A stretch of DNA of 64,000 nt from Algoriphagus lacus (GCF_003583985.1 NZ_QXML01000003.1:310001-374000); one strand, 5' to 3'. Counted from the stretch's first letter, positions 34,926 through 44,900 are shown. The notes: generated from the letters alone by a model not told the origin. Translations and numbers: made by a program.

Positions 34926-36035
34926 ATGGCAAAAAGAGACTATTACGAGGTACTCGGGGTAACCCGGTCTGCAAGTGCAGATGAGATAAAAAAGGCGTAT
35001 CGAAAGCTCGCCATCCAGTATCACCCTGATAAAAACCCGGACAATCCCGAGGCCGAAGAAAAATTCAAAGAGGCTGCTGAAGCCTATGAGGTACTTAGCA
35101 ATCCAGATAAAAAGGCCAGATATGACCAATTCGGTCATCAAGGACTAGGTGGAAATGGCGGATTCGGCGGAGGTGCCGGGATGAACATGGAGGATATTTT
35201 TTCCCAGTTCGGCGACATCTTCGGAGGCGGAGGATTTGGTTCATTCTTTGGAGGAGGAGGCGGAGGCCGTCGCACCAAAAAAGGCACCAATCTTCGGGTT
35301 AAACTCAAACTGAACCTCCAGGAAATTGCCAACGGGGTTGAGAAAAAAATCAAAGTGAAGCGACACGTTGTCGCAGCAGGAGTAACATTTAAGTCCTGTG
35401 GCACTTGCCAAGGTTCCGGTCAGGTGAAAAAAGTAGTCAATACTATGCTTGGCCAGATGGTCTCAGCAAGTACCTGCGCAGTGTGCGGGGGAAGTGGACA
35501 GATCGTTGACAAAAAGCCTGCAGATGCAGATTCACGTGGATTGATCATCAAAGAGGAGGTCATTTCCATCAATATTCCCGGAGGTGTGGGAGAAGGAATG
35601 CAGTTGAGTATGTCCGGAAAAGGGAACGAAATCCCCGGTGGTATCCCCGGAGACCTTTTGATTGTGATTGAGGAAGCTGAGGATAATGTTCTCCAGCGAG
35701 AAGGAAACAATGTAATTTATGATTTACATGTTTCATTCATTGATGCGGCTTTGGGAGCTTCCTTGGAAGTGCCTACAATCGATGGAAAGGTGAAAATTAA
35801 AATCGATCCTGGAACCCAGAGCGGGAAAATGCTTCGTCTTAAAGGAAAAGGGATCAAAGATATTAACGGTTATACCCGTGGTGACCAATTGATTATGGTG
35901 AATGTTTGGACACCTGTGCAGCTTTCAAGAGAGGAAAGAAATGTCCTTGAAGGTTTGAGAAGTTCAGAAAATTTCAAGCCTGATCCCGGAAAACAGGACA
36001 AATCTTTCTTCGACAAAATGAAGGAGTTTTTCTAA
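34926..36035 (+). CDS. dnaJ: Chaperone DnaJ lacking zinc site I
   Basis: Hsp40 co-chaperone that stimulates DnaK ATPase and delivers unfolded proteins. The 369-residue chain has the J domain with HPD at 33-35, a Gly/Phe-rich linker (72-115), a zinc region and a C-terminal substrate domain. Only four cysteines exist in the protein, all in the zinc region: CGTCQGSG (158, 161) and CAVCGGSG (184, 187). These correspond to repeats 2 and 3 of the usual four CxxCxGxG, which form zinc site II; repeats 1 (now HVVAAGV) and 4 (now PADADSRG) are gone. It is probably a Cytophagales variant rather than a pseudogene, since the frame is intact. Confidence 0.95.
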   Translation: MAKRDYYEVLGVTRSASADEIKKAYRKLAIQYHPDKNPDNPEAEEKFKEAAEAYEVLSNPDKKARYDQFGHQGLGGNGGFGGGAGMNMEDIFSQFGDIFGGGGFGSFFGGGGGGRRTKKGTNLRVKLKLNLQEIANGVEKKIKVKRHVVAAGVTFKSCGTCQGSGQVKKVVNTMLGQMVSASTCAVCGGSGQIVDKKPADADSRGLIIKEEVISINIPGGVGEGMQLSMSGKGNEIPGGIPGDLLIVIEEAEDNVLQREGNNVIYDLHVSFIDAALGASLEVPTIDGKVKIKIDPGTQSGKMLRLKGKGIKDINGYTRGDQLIMVNVWTPVQLSREERNVLEGLRSSENFKPDPGKQDKSFFDKMKEFF

Positions 36036-36042
36036 AAAATTG

Positions 36043-36070
36043 AAAGCCGGAAGCAATTCTGGCTTTTTTT
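36043..36070 (+). terminator. Terminator after dnaJ
   Basis: AAAGCCGGAA - GCAA - TTCTGGCTTT, a 10-bp stem (one G-T) with a GNRA-type loop, followed by T residues. Confidence 0.85.
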
Positions 36071-36115
36071 ATATTTTTAAAAAACCTTTTCAAAGTCCCC
36101 GCGTAACCTATCCGT

Positions 36116-37000
36116 ATGCTGAAAAAACTGGGTCTACTCATAATTTGGATCGTGGTGGGGGTAATTCCCGGTCAGGCGCAATTTGTAAGAGAGTATAAGG
36201 TGACGGAGCGAAAAGGCTTCGAGATGGTATACCTCAATTTTTCATCTTATAAAAGTCTGACTCAGCTCAAGCGGGTTAAAACTCAAGATCCAATTTACAT
36301 TCATGGACATTTGCTGAAGTCCAATATCCTTCCGGATTTTAAATACAGTGTCCACCACAACCGGCTCGATGCGAGTTTGGAACATAAGAATGTCGAAGCC
36401 GACAATTTGGGCAAAAGCATAACCTCCAAACTTTTTTCGGATGATGCAGACTTTGATCATTCCTGGGATTTAGGCCTCGGCTCCAATTATCTGTATCATC
36501 TGGATTTCAATCTAGGTCTTGGCAGAGCAGATTTTGATCTGGCCCAGATTCCCATTTCCCAACTAAAAATAAAGAGTGCTAGTTCAGACGTTTTGATCCA
36601 TTATGGGACCGAAGTTCCCAATCAAATCGAAATGGACACGCTATTGGTAACCTTGAACATGGGAACTGTGGAGGTCCAAAACGCCAATTTCACCAATGCC
36701 AGAAAGATGATTTTGGAGGTCAACTATGGAAAGATTGATCTGAATTACAGTGATGGATTGGCAAGGTCCTGTCAGGTCATCGCTGCGGTCAGCGGCGGGA
36801 GCGTACATTTGAAACTCCCACCTGACACCAATCCGGTGAAAATCAGGATAAAAACCACACCAATGTGCCGGACTTCTTTGCCAAAGTATCTCAAATCTCT
36901 CGATAAGGAAACTTATGTGACCCGAGGCTACAAAGCTTCCGATCCTCGATTATTGGAGCTAATTATTGACGTGGGCGTTGGCTCAGTGACCATCGAATAA
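36116..37000 (+). CDS. Secreted toast-rack/DUF4097-like beta-helix protein
   Basis: 294 residues with a signal peptide (KLGLLIIWIVVGVIPGQAQ) and a beta-rich region of repeated short strands. The segment LKIKSASSDVLIHYG...LLVTLNMGTVEVQNANF...MILEVNYGKIDLNY...VSGGSVHLKLP has the ladder spacing of DUF4097/toast-rack folds, usually envelope or adhesion-like modules of unknown task. It is 8 bp upstream of an ABC exporter and is probably in its operon. No catalytic motif was seen. The fold call is by inspection only. Confidence 0.7.
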   Translation: MLKKLGLLIIWIVVGVIPGQAQFVREYKVTERKGFEMVYLNFSSYKSLTQLKRVKTQDPIYIHGHLLKSNILPDFKYSVHHNRLDASLEHKNVEADNLGKSITSKLFSDDADFDHSWDLGLGSNYLYHLDFNLGLGRADFDLAQIPISQLKIKSASSDVLIHYGTEVPNQIEMDTLLVTLNMGTVEVQNANFTNARKMILEVNYGKIDLNYSDGLARSCQVIAAVSGGSVHLKLPPDTNPVKIRIKTTPMCRTSLPKYLKSLDKETYVTRGYKASDPRLLELIIDVGVGSVTIE

Positions 37001-37008
37001 GCGTAAAA

Positions 37009-37902
37009 ATGCTTCAGATAACTCAGCTTAATAAATCTTACGAAAATCACAAGGCACTTACAGATGTGAGCCTTTCTGTTCCAAAAGGAGTGATTTTTGG
37101 ACTTTTAGGTCCAAATGGCGCGGGAAAAACCACCCTGATCCGTATTATAAATCAAATAATTGAGCAGGATAGCGGAACTGTTGAACTGGATGGAAAGCCG
37201 CTTTCCCCCGAGGATATCAAGAAAATAGGATACCTTCCCGAAGAGCGTGGACTTTACAAGAAAATGAAAGTCTGGGATCAGTTGGTCTACTTTGCAAGGT
37301 TGAAAGGGCTGAGCCAAGACGAAGCCAAGCGCCAAATAAAAAGCTGGCTGGAAAAACTGGAAATAGCTTCCTGGAGAGACAAAAAGATCGAAGACCTCTC
37401 GAAGGGGATGGCTCAAAAAATTCAGTTTATCTCCACAGTAGTCCATCGACCTTCGCTATTGATATTGGATGAGCCTTTTTCAGGATTTGACCCGGTTAAT
37501 GCCGAGATCATCAAAAATGAAATTTTGGAATTGAAGAAAAATGGCACAACTGTCATTTTGAGCACACATCGAATGGAGTCTGTGGAATTACTCTGTGATC
37601 AGATTGCCATGATCAACAGGTCAAGAAAAATCCTCGACGGAACGATCCGGGAAGTGAAATCAAGTTTCCGCCCCGAGGTCTTCCAGATTTCTTTAGCCAG
37701 AATAAAGCGGGATTTGCCAATGGAATGGATTGCCAACAACCAGGGAGATATTTGGGATTTCACACTTCCACTCTCAGGAAGGATGCCAAATCAGCTTCTT
37801 AACGAATTAATGGAATTTGGAGAGGTGATGGAATTCAGGGAGCAAATTCCAAGTATGGAAGAGATTTTTATACACCAAGTCAAATCCACTTCCCATGAAT
37901 AA
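37009..37902 (+). CDS. ABC transporter ATP-binding protein (NatA-like)
   Basis: Energises export by the adjacent permease. The 297-residue protein has Walker A GPNGAGKTT near 34-42, Q-loop LPEERGLY, ABC signature LSKGMAQK (the usual LSGGQ is LSKGM), Walker B LLILDEPFSGFDP and the His switch STH. The LSKGM-type signature and a C-terminal extension of about 80 residues are typical of the NatA/DrrA group of ABC-2 exporters. It overlaps the permease gene by 8 bp, so the two are one transporter. Substrate unknown; sodium extrusion or drug export would be guesses. Confidence 0.92.
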   Translation: MLQITQLNKSYENHKALTDVSLSVPKGVIFGLLGPNGAGKTTLIRIINQIIEQDSGTVELDGKPLSPEDIKKIGYLPEERGLYKKMKVWDQLVYFARLKGLSQDEAKRQIKSWLEKLEIASWRDKKIEDLSKGMAQKIQFISTVVHRPSLLILDEPFSGFDPVNAEIIKNEILELKKNGTTVILSTHRMESVELLCDQIAMINRSRKILDGTIREVKSSFRPEVFQISLARIKRDLPMEWIANNQGDIWDFTLPLSGRMPNQLLNELMEFGEVMEFREQIPSMEEIFIHQVKSTSHE

Positions 37903-39205
37903 AATTTTTCTTGTGATTCAACGGGAGTATTTGTCCAGAGTCAAAAAGAAATCCTTTTTGATTGCCACACTGCTTACCCCTTTGATTTTTCCGGCAATCA
38001 TGGGCGTTTTTGTGTGGATTGCTATGAGCGAAAAGGAAAACCAATCTTTGAGAATCATCGAGGTGATTGATGAGACGGATCTGTTCTTCATGGAAAGTTC
38101 AGAGCAATATGCCTTCACTTCCTCGGTCGATGATCCGGAAGAAGCGAAGCAAATGGTGCAGGAGGGAGATCGGTACGGGTTTTTGCACATCCCGAAAATT
38201 GACCTGGCCAATCCTCAGGGGATTCAATTTTATGGAGTTGAAAATCCAAGCTTGAGTCTGATGGGATATCTGGAAAGTGCCCTGAAGCGGAAAATTGAAG
38301 ACCAAAAATTGTATCAGCTAGGGATTGATCCGAAAGTGCTTAAGGAAATCCGCACGGATATTTCGATTCAGTCCATCACTTTGGGGGAGCAGGGAGAGGA
38401 AAAAGTAAATGACGCGACCGTCAATTATGCATTGGGTTTTATCTCAGGGATTTTGATTTACGTTTTCATTTTTGTCTATGGGAATCAGATTATGCAGGGT
38501 GTGATCGAAGAAAAATCGAGTCGTATTGTTGAGATTTTAGTTTCCTCTTTGAAACCCTTCCAATTAATGATGGGTAAAATCGTGGGAATCGGAGCAGTGG
38601 GACTCACCCAGTTTTTGATTTGGGTACTGCTGATCGGCACCCTTTCTACCGTTGTGATGGGCGTGTTAGGCATGCAGATGCCACAGCAGCAGGCAATGGA
38701 ATTAGCAAATCCTGAATTTGCCCAGGCCACTCCCGATGCCGGTGAGGTCGCTACCATATTGCAAGTGATCAACGGGATTGATTTTGTGACTCTGGTTTTC
38801 AGCTTTATCATTTATTTTCTCGGAGGGTATTTGCTTTACGGAGCCTTGTTTGCAGCGGTTGGTTCTGCAGTGGATGCACCGTCCGACGCCCAGCAATTTA
38901 TGTTTCCGATCACAATCCCCTTAATTGTGGCGTACATGGGGCTTTTCGTTTTTGTGCTTCAGGACCCGACAAGTTCAGCCTCATTTTGGTTATCCATAAT
39001 CCCCCTGACCTCTCCAATTGCGATGATGGGAAGGATCAGCTATGGAGTACCTTTTTGGGAATTGGCCCTTTCCATGGGGCTTTTGGTGCTTGGCTTTTTG
39101 TTTACCACTTGGCTTGCAGGAAAAATCTACCGAATTGGTATCCTGATGCACGGTACCAAGCCAACGTACAGGATTCTTTGGAAATGGATTAAAGCAAGTC
39201 AATAA
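37895..39205 (+). CDS. ABC-2 type permease (NatB-like)
   Basis: Membrane subunit of the exporter. The 436-residue protein has a first transmembrane segment at about residues 20-44 (FLIATLLTPLIFPAIMGVFVWIAM), a periplasmic soluble domain of roughly 130 residues and a C-terminal block of five or more hydrophobic segments beginning near ALGFISGILIYVFIFVYG. The motif EEKSSRIVEILVSSLKPFQLMMGKI is the conserved coupling region of NatB/YhaP permeases. It starts within the end of the ATPase gene. Confidence 0.9.
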   Translation: MNKIFLVIQREYLSRVKKKSFLIATLLTPLIFPAIMGVFVWIAMSEKENQSLRIIEVIDETDLFFMESSEQYAFTSSVDDPEEAKQMVQEGDRYGFLHIPKIDLANPQGIQFYGVENPSLSLMGYLESALKRKIEDQKLYQLGIDPKVLKEIRTDISIQSITLGEQGEEKVNDATVNYALGFISGILIYVFIFVYGNQIMQGVIEEKSSRIVEILVSSLKPFQLMMGKIVGIGAVGLTQFLIWVLLIGTLSTVVMGVLGMQMPQQQAMELANPEFAQATPDAGEVATILQVINGIDFVTLVFSFIIYFLGGYLLYGALFAAVGSAVDAPSDAQQFMFPITIPLIVAYMGLFVFVLQDPTSSASFWLSIIPLTSPIAMMGRISYGVPFWELALSMGLLVLGFLFTTWLAGKIYRIGILMHGTKPTYRILWKWIKASQ

Positions 39206-39211
39206 AATATG

Positions 39212-39239
39212 ATCCCGGTTTTTAATCGGGATTTTTTTT
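39212..39239 (+). terminator. Terminator after the ABC exporter
   Basis: ATCCCG / CGGGAT 6-bp stem with 9-nt loop followed by a run of eight Ts. Confidence 0.75.
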
Positions 39240-39410
39240 GTTCAAGCTGGATGAGATCCTGTTTGTCATTCAATTTTTCTCTATTTTTTCCTGATTGAAT
39301 TGGTCTAATTTTACCCAAATCGATCATGCTAAAAGAAATGACTTATCGCCATTCTTGTATACTATCCTTGATCCACGGGAGTTAATAGTTAATAATTGCC
39401 CACAATCTGA

Positions 39411-40646
39411 ATGAAAAACCGCTTCCAGGACATTACCTCAATCGACTTTTACCAAAACAAAAAACAAGTCAAGTGGCTGGTTTTTCTGGTTTCTTTCCTG
39501 ATCGGGTCAGGGTCGATCTGGTATACCAGCCTTTTGGTGGATGAATTGAGGGAACGGGAAAGCAGACAGATTCAGTTGCTTTCCTCTGCATTGGAATATG
39601 CCGCCACGACCTCGGAAAATCTCACTTTTATCAATCAGGAAATCATCCAGCAGAATTATTCTATTCCCATCATCATGGTGGATTCTGAAGGAAATCCGCT
39701 GGAGTTTAGGAATATCCGCTTCAAGAAATCAGCCACTGCACAGGACTCTGTGAAAACTCTGGACAAGGAGCTTTTGGAAATGCAGGAAGAATATGAGCCG
39801 ATTTACCTCCAGGAGGCAGATATCCGGGTATTTTACAGGAATTCAGAATTGTTGACAAACCTTCGGTATTACCCCTACATCCAACTTGCGGTGATTTTGA
39901 TCTTCGGGGCTCTTGCTTATGCACTCTTCAACCAAAGTAAAATTGCCGAGCAAAACCGGGTTTGGGCAGGGCTTACCAAGGAAACAGCCCATCAACTTGG
40001 AACTCCAATCGCGTCCCTTATGGCTTGGATTGATTACTTGCGAAATTCCCCCGTTTGGGAAGAAAACAAGGAAATTATTCAGGAAATGGACAAGGATGTG
40101 GTCAAACTTCGAATGGTCACGGAGCGATTTAGCAGCATCGGGAGCAAGCCTGTGATCCAGCCGGAAAACCTATACGGTGTCATCGAAGAGACTATAAATT
40201 ACCTCCGACCCAGGATTTCCACCAAGGTGGAGATGCACATCAATGCCGACTCCAAAGATCTGGACGCAATGATGAACAAGCCGCTTTTTGAATGGGTGAT
40301 CGAAAACATCTGCAAAAATGCCGTGGATGCGATGAAGGGGAAAGGGACCATCACGATCGATGTGCTTCAGGACAGTGACAAATATGTGATCGTGGACATC
40401 ACCGATACCGGCAAGGGTATTGAAAAAAAGAACTTCAGAAAAGTGTTTAATCCCGGTTTCTCTACCCGGCAGCGGGGTTGGGGATTGGGATTGACCCTTG
40501 CGAAGCGGATCGTGGAGGGTTACCACGGGGGGAAGATTTTTGTGAAAAACTCGGAAGTGGGAAAAGGCACGACCTTCCGGATTATGCTCCTAGGCAATCT
40601 GGAAGATGCATCCCAGTTTATTACGGAGGGGATTTTGGAGTATTGA
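39411..40646 (+). CDS. Orphan sensor histidine kinase
   Basis: Membrane kinase of 411 residues: transmembrane helix 1 (VKWLVFLVSFLIGSGSIWYTSLL, near 20-42), a periplasmic loop of about 105 residues, helix 2 (YIQLAVILIFGALAYALF near 155-172), the phosphoacceptor His194 in KETAHQLGTPIASL, and an HATPase domain with NICKNAVDAM (N box), DTGKGI (G1) and GWGLGLTLAKRIVEGYHGG (G2). The F-box reads FNPGFSTRQ. No response regulator gene is adjacent, so the partner and signal are unknown. The loop may sense an envelope cue. Confidence 0.92.
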   Translation: MKNRFQDITSIDFYQNKKQVKWLVFLVSFLIGSGSIWYTSLLVDELRERESRQIQLLSSALEYAATTSENLTFINQEIIQQNYSIPIIMVDSEGNPLEFRNIRFKKSATAQDSVKTLDKELLEMQEEYEPIYLQEADIRVFYRNSELLTNLRYYPYIQLAVILIFGALAYALFNQSKIAEQNRVWAGLTKETAHQLGTPIASLMAWIDYLRNSPVWEENKEIIQEMDKDVVKLRMVTERFSSIGSKPVIQPENLYGVIEETINYLRPRISTKVEMHINADSKDLDAMMNKPLFEWVIENICKNAVDAMKGKGTITIDVLQDSDKYVIVDITDTGKGIEKKNFRKVFNPGFSTRQRGWGLGLTLAKRIVEGYHGGKIFVKNSEVGKGTTFRIMLLGNLEDASQFITEGILEY

Positions 40647-40649
40647 TAA

Positions 40650-40765
40650 AGTTCGAGATGAGTTAGAATCTTCATTATTCGAAATTTCACATTTGGTGTT
40701 CGATATTAATCCTTTGAATTTTGAATGTCGAACGCTGAACATCGAATACCGAAGTTGGGAATGGT
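40650..40765. repeat. Imperfect inverted/direct repeat of TTCGA-rich motif in the histidine kinase-prfC gap
   Basis: Many related words recur in this short AT-rich stretch: GTTCGAGATG, ATTCGAAATTT, GTTCGATATT, GAATGTCGAAC, GAACATCGAATA and CCGAAG. Several are mutual reverse complements (TTCGATATT against GAACATCGAATA). The style fits dispersed intergenic repeats found in Cytophagales; copy number cannot be checked here. Confidence 0.5.
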
Positions 40766-40795
40766 AGAATTAAAATTCCATTCGTTCATTTTCCC

Positions 40796-40803
40796 TACCT
40801 TTG
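40796..40803 (+). promoter_or_regulatory. Candidate -7 box (TACCTTTG) for prfC
   Basis: TACCTTTG fits TAnnTTTG. The start would be about 15 nt before the prfC ATG. No clean -33 TTG. Confidence 0.55.
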
Positions 40804-40823
40804 CCCCCTGAATTTCACTACCC

Positions 40824-42404
40824 ATGAGTTTGACTGAGGAAATCAAAAAGCGAAGAACCTTTGCCATCATTGCCCACCCCGATGCCGGAAAGACCACACT
40901 GACTGAGAAATTGCTCCTTTTCGGAGGGGCAATCCAGACGGCCGGAGCGGTCAAATCCAACAAAATCGACACAGCCACCAAGTCTGACTGGATGGAAATC
41001 GAGAAGCAACGGGGTATCTCCGTAGCGACTTCGGTCATGGGTTTTGAATACAAGGATGTCAAAATCAACCTTCTCGATACGCCGGGTCACCAGGATTTTG
41101 CTGAAGATACGTACCGCACGCTGACAGCAGTGGACTCGGTCATCATGGTGATCGACTGTGTGAAAGGGGTCGAGATCCAGACCGAAAAACTTATGGAGGT
41201 CTGCCGGATGAGAAATACTCCGGTGATTTGCTTTATCAATAAGCTTGACCGGGAAGGTCGAGATCCTTACGACTTGCTGGATGAGGTGGAGTCCAAACTC
41301 AATATCAAGGTTCGTCCACTTTCTTGGCCGATCGGTATGGGGAAAGGGTTCAAGGGAGTTTATAACCTTTATGAGAAAAAGCTCAACCTGTTCACGCCTT
41401 CACAGCGAAAACTAAGCGACGACCGGCAAGTCTTTGAGAATCTCGATGATCCCCAGTTGGATGCACTGATCGGCCCCGGTAATGCCAAGCAACTGAGGGA
41501 AGATGTGGATTTGATTGAAGGAGTGTATCCGGATTTTGACGTTAATGACTATCTGGAAGGAAAAATTGCCCCAGTTTTTTTCGGTTCTGCAGTGAATAAC
41601 TTTGGTGTAAACGAGATGCTAGACACTTTTATAAAAATCGCCCCATCTCCCAAAAGCAGGGAAACCGACGTGCGGGAGGTGAAGCCCGATGAACCCAAAT
41701 TTTCCGGCTTTGTCTTCAAGATCCACGCTAACATGGATCCCAATCACCGAAACCGGATCGCCTTTTTACGGATCTGTTCCGGGAAATTTGAGCGGAATAA
41801 GCCTTACAATCACGTCCGAGGTCCCAAGCCACTTCGCTTTTCCAACGTGACCCAATTTATGGCTCAGGACAAGGAAATCATTGATGAGGCTTTTCCAGGT
41901 GATATTGTAGGACTTTACGATACCGGTAATCTCAAAATCGGTGACACCTTGACGGAAGGCGAAAACATGGTTTTCACCGGGATTCCGAGCTTTTCTCCGG
42001 AGATATTCAGAGAAGTGGTCAATAAAGACGCCATGAAAACCAAGCAGCTCGAAAAGGGTCTCAAGCAATTGATGGAAGAAGGCGTTGCCCAGCTGTTTAC
42101 TTTTGAGATGGGCGCAAGAAAAGTGGTTGGGACAGTCGGTCAACTTCAGTTTGAAGTGATCCAGTTCCGACTCAAAAACGAATACAACGCCACGGTGGAG
42201 TTTCATCCGATGAACCTTTACAAGGCCTGTTGGATCAGCAGCACCGACAAAAAGCAGCTCGATGAATTTGTCCGATCCAAAAACCGCTACATCGCTCGGG
42301 ACAAAGACGACAAGCTGGTTTTTATGGCGGAGTCCAAATCCTGGCTACAGATGGTGCAGGACAACTACCCTGAGATTGAGTTTCACTTTACTTCGGAGTT
42401 ATAA
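40824..42404 (+). CDS. prfC: Peptide chain release factor 3
   Basis: GTPase that recycles release factors 1 and 2 from the ribosome after termination. The 526-residue size matches RF3. The G domain has AHPDAGKTT at 17-25, [16 protein letters not shown] and [16 protein letters not shown] (G4). Domain II ([23 protein letters not shown]) distinguishes RF3 from EF-G. It ends next to a strong terminator shared with the convergent adenine deaminase gene. Confidence 0.97.
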   Translation: MSLTEEIKKRRTFAIIAHPDAGKTTLTEKLLLFGGAIQTAGAVKSNKIDTATKSDWMEIEKQRGISVATSVMGFEYKDVKINLLDTPGHQDFAEDTYRTLTAVDSVIMVIDCVKGVEIQTEKLMEVCRMRNTPVICFINKLDREGRDPYDLLDEVESKLNIKVRPLSWPIGMGKGFKGVYNLYEKKLNLFTPSQRKLSDDRQVFENLDDPQLDALIGPGNAKQLREDVDLIEGVYPDFDVNDYLEGKIAPVFFGSAVNNFGVNEMLDTFIKIAPSPKSRETDVREVKPDEPKFSGFVFKIHANMDPNHRNRIAFLRICSGKFERNKPYNHVRGPKPLRFSNVTQFMAQDKEIIDEAFPGDIVGLYDTGNLKIGDTLTEGENMVFTGIPSFSPEIFREVVNKDAMKTKQLEKGLKQLMEEGVAQLFTFEMGARKVVGTVGQLQFEVIQFRLKNEYNATVEFHPMNLYKACWISSTDKKQLDEFVRSKNRYIARDKDDKLVFMAESKSWLQMVQDNYPEIEFHFTSEL

Positions 42405-42406
42405 GC

Positions 42407-42442
42407 AAAAACCCTCTGGATTTCGAAATCCGGAGGGTTTTT
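42407..42442 (+). terminator. Bidirectional terminator between prfC and ade
   Basis: Near-perfect stem AAAACCCTCTGGATTT / AAATCCGGAGGGTTTT with one G-T position and a central CG, followed by T residues. Confidence 0.88.
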
Positions 42443-44064
42443 TATAAAAATACTTTTGTGAATTCAAATTTCTTTCCATCAAACAAGCCCATATCACTCA
42501 ATTTCAAGTCCGGGATTACCAGTAAGGCCATAAAGCTTAATGTCATAAAAGGAGAATTCAGGGTGGAGCCCATTTCCTTCGCCATCCGGTCGATGCGGGT
42601 ATATGCCTCGGCGACTAGATAGCCATCCTCAGGAGACATAATGCCACCTACCGGAAGAGGAAGTAGCTCTTCCTTCTCTCCCCAAACGGCAGATACACCG
42701 CCTTTGGCTTGGATCAATAGATTGACTGCTTTGCAAATCGATTCATCATCCACTCCGACTGAGATGATGTTGTGGGAATCATGCCCGACGGACGAAGCAA
42801 TGGCTCCTGATTTCAGTCCAAAGTTTTTGATAAACGCCACTGCCGGAGGCGCTTCCTGGTACCGGTTGACTACAGTGATTTTCAGAATGTCCTTTTCAGG
42901 GTTGGATTCCGCAAAGCCATCCCGAACCAAAATTTCTCCCATGATCTCAGGAGTGATCAATTGCCCGTCCAGGGCTTCGATCACTCTCACTTGAGTTCCT
43001 TGAGCGGAAAGTCGGAAATCTTCCGGCTTTTTGAGTGAGGTGTTGAACTTATTGATGACCTCATTTTTAATCCTGGGAATCAGGGTCTTTCCGTTTTCGG
43101 CGACTTTCTGCCCTCGGATATATGTCGACAGAACTTCAAATTTTTTCAAGTCTTTGACCAAGATAAAATCAGCAAGATCTCCTTCCCGAAGTTGACCGAC
43201 AGGTAAGGAATAGTGATAAATCGGATTAAGACACGCGGCTCGAAGTACCTCAAACAAATCCTTTCCTTTTGCCACCGCTCGGGCGACGAGTTCATTGATA
43301 TGACTGATGGCCAGGTTGTCAGGATGCTTGTCGTCAGAGCAAAACATGATCATTTCGGGATAGTCATTCATCAAGTCGATCAAGGCTTCAAAGTTTTTGG
43401 CAGCCGACCCTTCCCGGATGGAGATTTTCATTCCCAGTTTGATTTTTCCCAAAGCTTCCTCGTAAGTGAAGCATTCATGATCAGTGCTTGGTCCGGCAGA
43501 GACGTATTTTTCGGCCAATTCTCCCAAAAGGCCCGGCGCATGTCCGTCGACGGGTTTGCCGTATTTTTGTGCAATCCGGATTTTTTCCATGACTATGGGA
43601 TCCCGATTTACTGTTCCCGGCCAGTTCATCATTTCGGCGAGGTAGGGGATTTCCGGTCGGCTCATCAGATTTTCGATGTCTGAGGAGTTGATTTCTCCTC
43701 CTGCCGTTTCGAATGGGGTCGCTGGAACGCAGGAAGGTGCTCCAAAGAAAAAATGAAAAGGAACCTGCTTGCCATTTTCAATCATATAGTCGACACCTTC
43801 CATGCCGCAAACATTTGCGATCTCGTGTGGGTCGGAAATAGTAGCCACTGTGCCATGGACCACGGCTAAGCGAGCAAATTCGGAAGGAACCAACATCGAA
43901 GACTCCACATGGACGTGTGCATCAATGAATCCAGGCAGGAGAAAAGGAAGATTGGGAATCGGCTGGACTTCCCGGATATGGGTGATTTTCTCTCCTTCAA
44001 ATCTTAATTCAGCCGGAAAAATCCGACGGTTGTGGAGGTCAATCAGGTTGGCTTGGATTATCAT
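42442..44064 (-). CDS. ade: Adenine deaminase
   Basis: Converts adenine to hypoxanthine and ammonia. The ATG at 44064 (MIIQANLIDLHNRRIFPAEL) is chosen; the longer frame starts with TTG. Product 540 residues. The amidohydrolase metal site GFIDAHVHVESSML is near 50-63, followed by TISDPHEIANVCG and VDGHAPG, CSDDKHPD, and the C-terminal SVGHDSHNIISVG and GGIMS motifs of the AdeC family. The purine it produces could be salvaged by hpt in the same window, though the genes are 10 kb apart. Convergent with prfC. Confidence 0.95.
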   Translation of the reverse strand: MIIQANLIDLHNRRIFPAELRFEGEKITHIREVQPIPNLPFLLPGFIDAHVHVESSMLVPSEFARLAVVHGTVATISDPHEIANVCGMEGVDYMIENGKQVPFHFFFGAPSCVPATPFETAGGEINSSDIENLMSRPEIPYLAEMMNWPGTVNRDPIVMEKIRIAQKYGKPVDGHAPGLLGELAEKYVSAGPSTDHECFTYEEALGKIKLGMKISIREGSAAKNFEALIDLMNDYPEMIMFCSDDKHPDNLAISHINELVARAVAKGKDLFEVLRAACLNPIYHYSLPVGQLREGDLADFILVKDLKKFEVLSTYIRGQKVAENGKTLIPRIKNEVINKFNTSLKKPEDFRLSAQGTQVRVIEALDGQLITPEIMGEILVRDGFAESNPEKDILKITVVNRYQEAPPAVAFIKNFGLKSGAIASSVGHDSHNIISVGVDDESICKAVNLLIQAKGGVSAVWGEKEELLPLPVGGIMSPEDGYLVAEAYTRIDRMAKEMGSTLNSPFMTLSFMALLVIPDLKLSDMGLFDGKKFEFTKVFL

Positions 44065-44130
44065 GAGAATGTTGATAAAAATCAATGAATTTCAAGGCTA
44101 TTTGAGTCACAGCCTTCTACTCTTTCGGGA

Positions 44131-44158
44131 TTGGTTAAGATTAAAACTACTATATTTG
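44131..44158 (+). promoter_or_regulatory. Promoter of cmk-ispH
   Basis: TTG (44131-44133), 17-nt spacer, TATATTTG (44151-44158). This fits the Bacteroidota consensus and lies 38 bp upstream of the cmk ATG. Confidence 0.7.
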
Positions 44159-44195
44159 CGCAAAATTTAAGCAGCAAACCAAGACAGGTTTTTTG

Positions 44196-44900
44196 ATGGG
44201 CAAAATCGTCATAGCCATTGATGGTTATTCAGGATGTGGGAAGAGTTCGACTGCAAAAGCAGTGGCCAAGGCATTGGGATTTACCTATATCGATTCGGGG
44301 GCAATGTATCGGGCTGCTACGCTGCATTTTTTGAATCATTTTCTATCCCCTTCCAATCCAAACGACGTAGAAAAAGGTCTGAAGTCTTTGGAGATTTCTT
44401 TTCAAATCAATCCTGATACCCAAAAGCAGGAAACCTACCTAAACGGACTGAACGTGGAGGATCAAATCCGAACCATGAAAGTTTCAGAACGTGTAAGTGA
44501 AGTCGCTACAGTCAAACAAATCCGAAAGGAATTGGTGGCAAAGCAACAGCGGCTGGGAAAAAGGAAAGGAGTGGTCATGGATGGACGGGATATTGGCTCG
44601 GTAGTTTTTCCGGATGCAGAATTGAAAGTGTTCATGACAGCAGACCTGGAAACCCGTGCTGCCAGAAGACAACAGGAATTATTGGATAAGGGGGAAATGG
44701 TGGACTTGGAGGAGATTAAAACCAATCTGGCTGAGAGGGATCGAATCGATTCATCCCGAGTCGAAAGCCCCTTGATCAAAACTCCTGATGCGGTAGAGAT
44801 AGATACAAGTAATTTGACTTTTGATGGGCAGGTGGCACAGATCGTGCAGTTAGCCAAAGCCGTTATTGAAAAAGAAAAGGATTATGCAGGTAACCATTGA
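44196..44900 (+). CDS. cmk: Cytidylate kinase
   Basis: Phosphorylates CMP and dCMP. The ATG at 44196 is used rather than a TTG one codon earlier; 234 residues. The P-loop is IDGYSGCGKSS near 8-18; DSGAMYRA near 34-41 binds the nucleotide, and MDGRDIGSVVFPDAELKVF is the CMP-kinase signature. The end overlaps ispH by 17 bp, implying co-translation. Confidence 0.95.
   Translation: MGKIVIAIDGYSGCGKSSTAKAVAKALGFTYIDSGAMYRAATLHFLNHFLSPSNPNDVEKGLKSLEISFQINPDTQKQETYLNGLNVEDQIRTMKVSERVSEVATVKQIRKELVAKQQRLGKRKGVVMDGRDIGSVVFPDAELKVFMTADLETRAARRQQELLDKGEMVDLEEIKTNLAERDRIDSSRVESPLIKTPDAVEIDTSNLTFDGQVAQIVQLAKAVIEKEKDYAGNH

Noticed and set aside
35138..35404. Proline-rich minus-strand ORF opposite dnaJ
   Set aside because: An artefact of the Gly-rich linker of DnaJ read in antisense.
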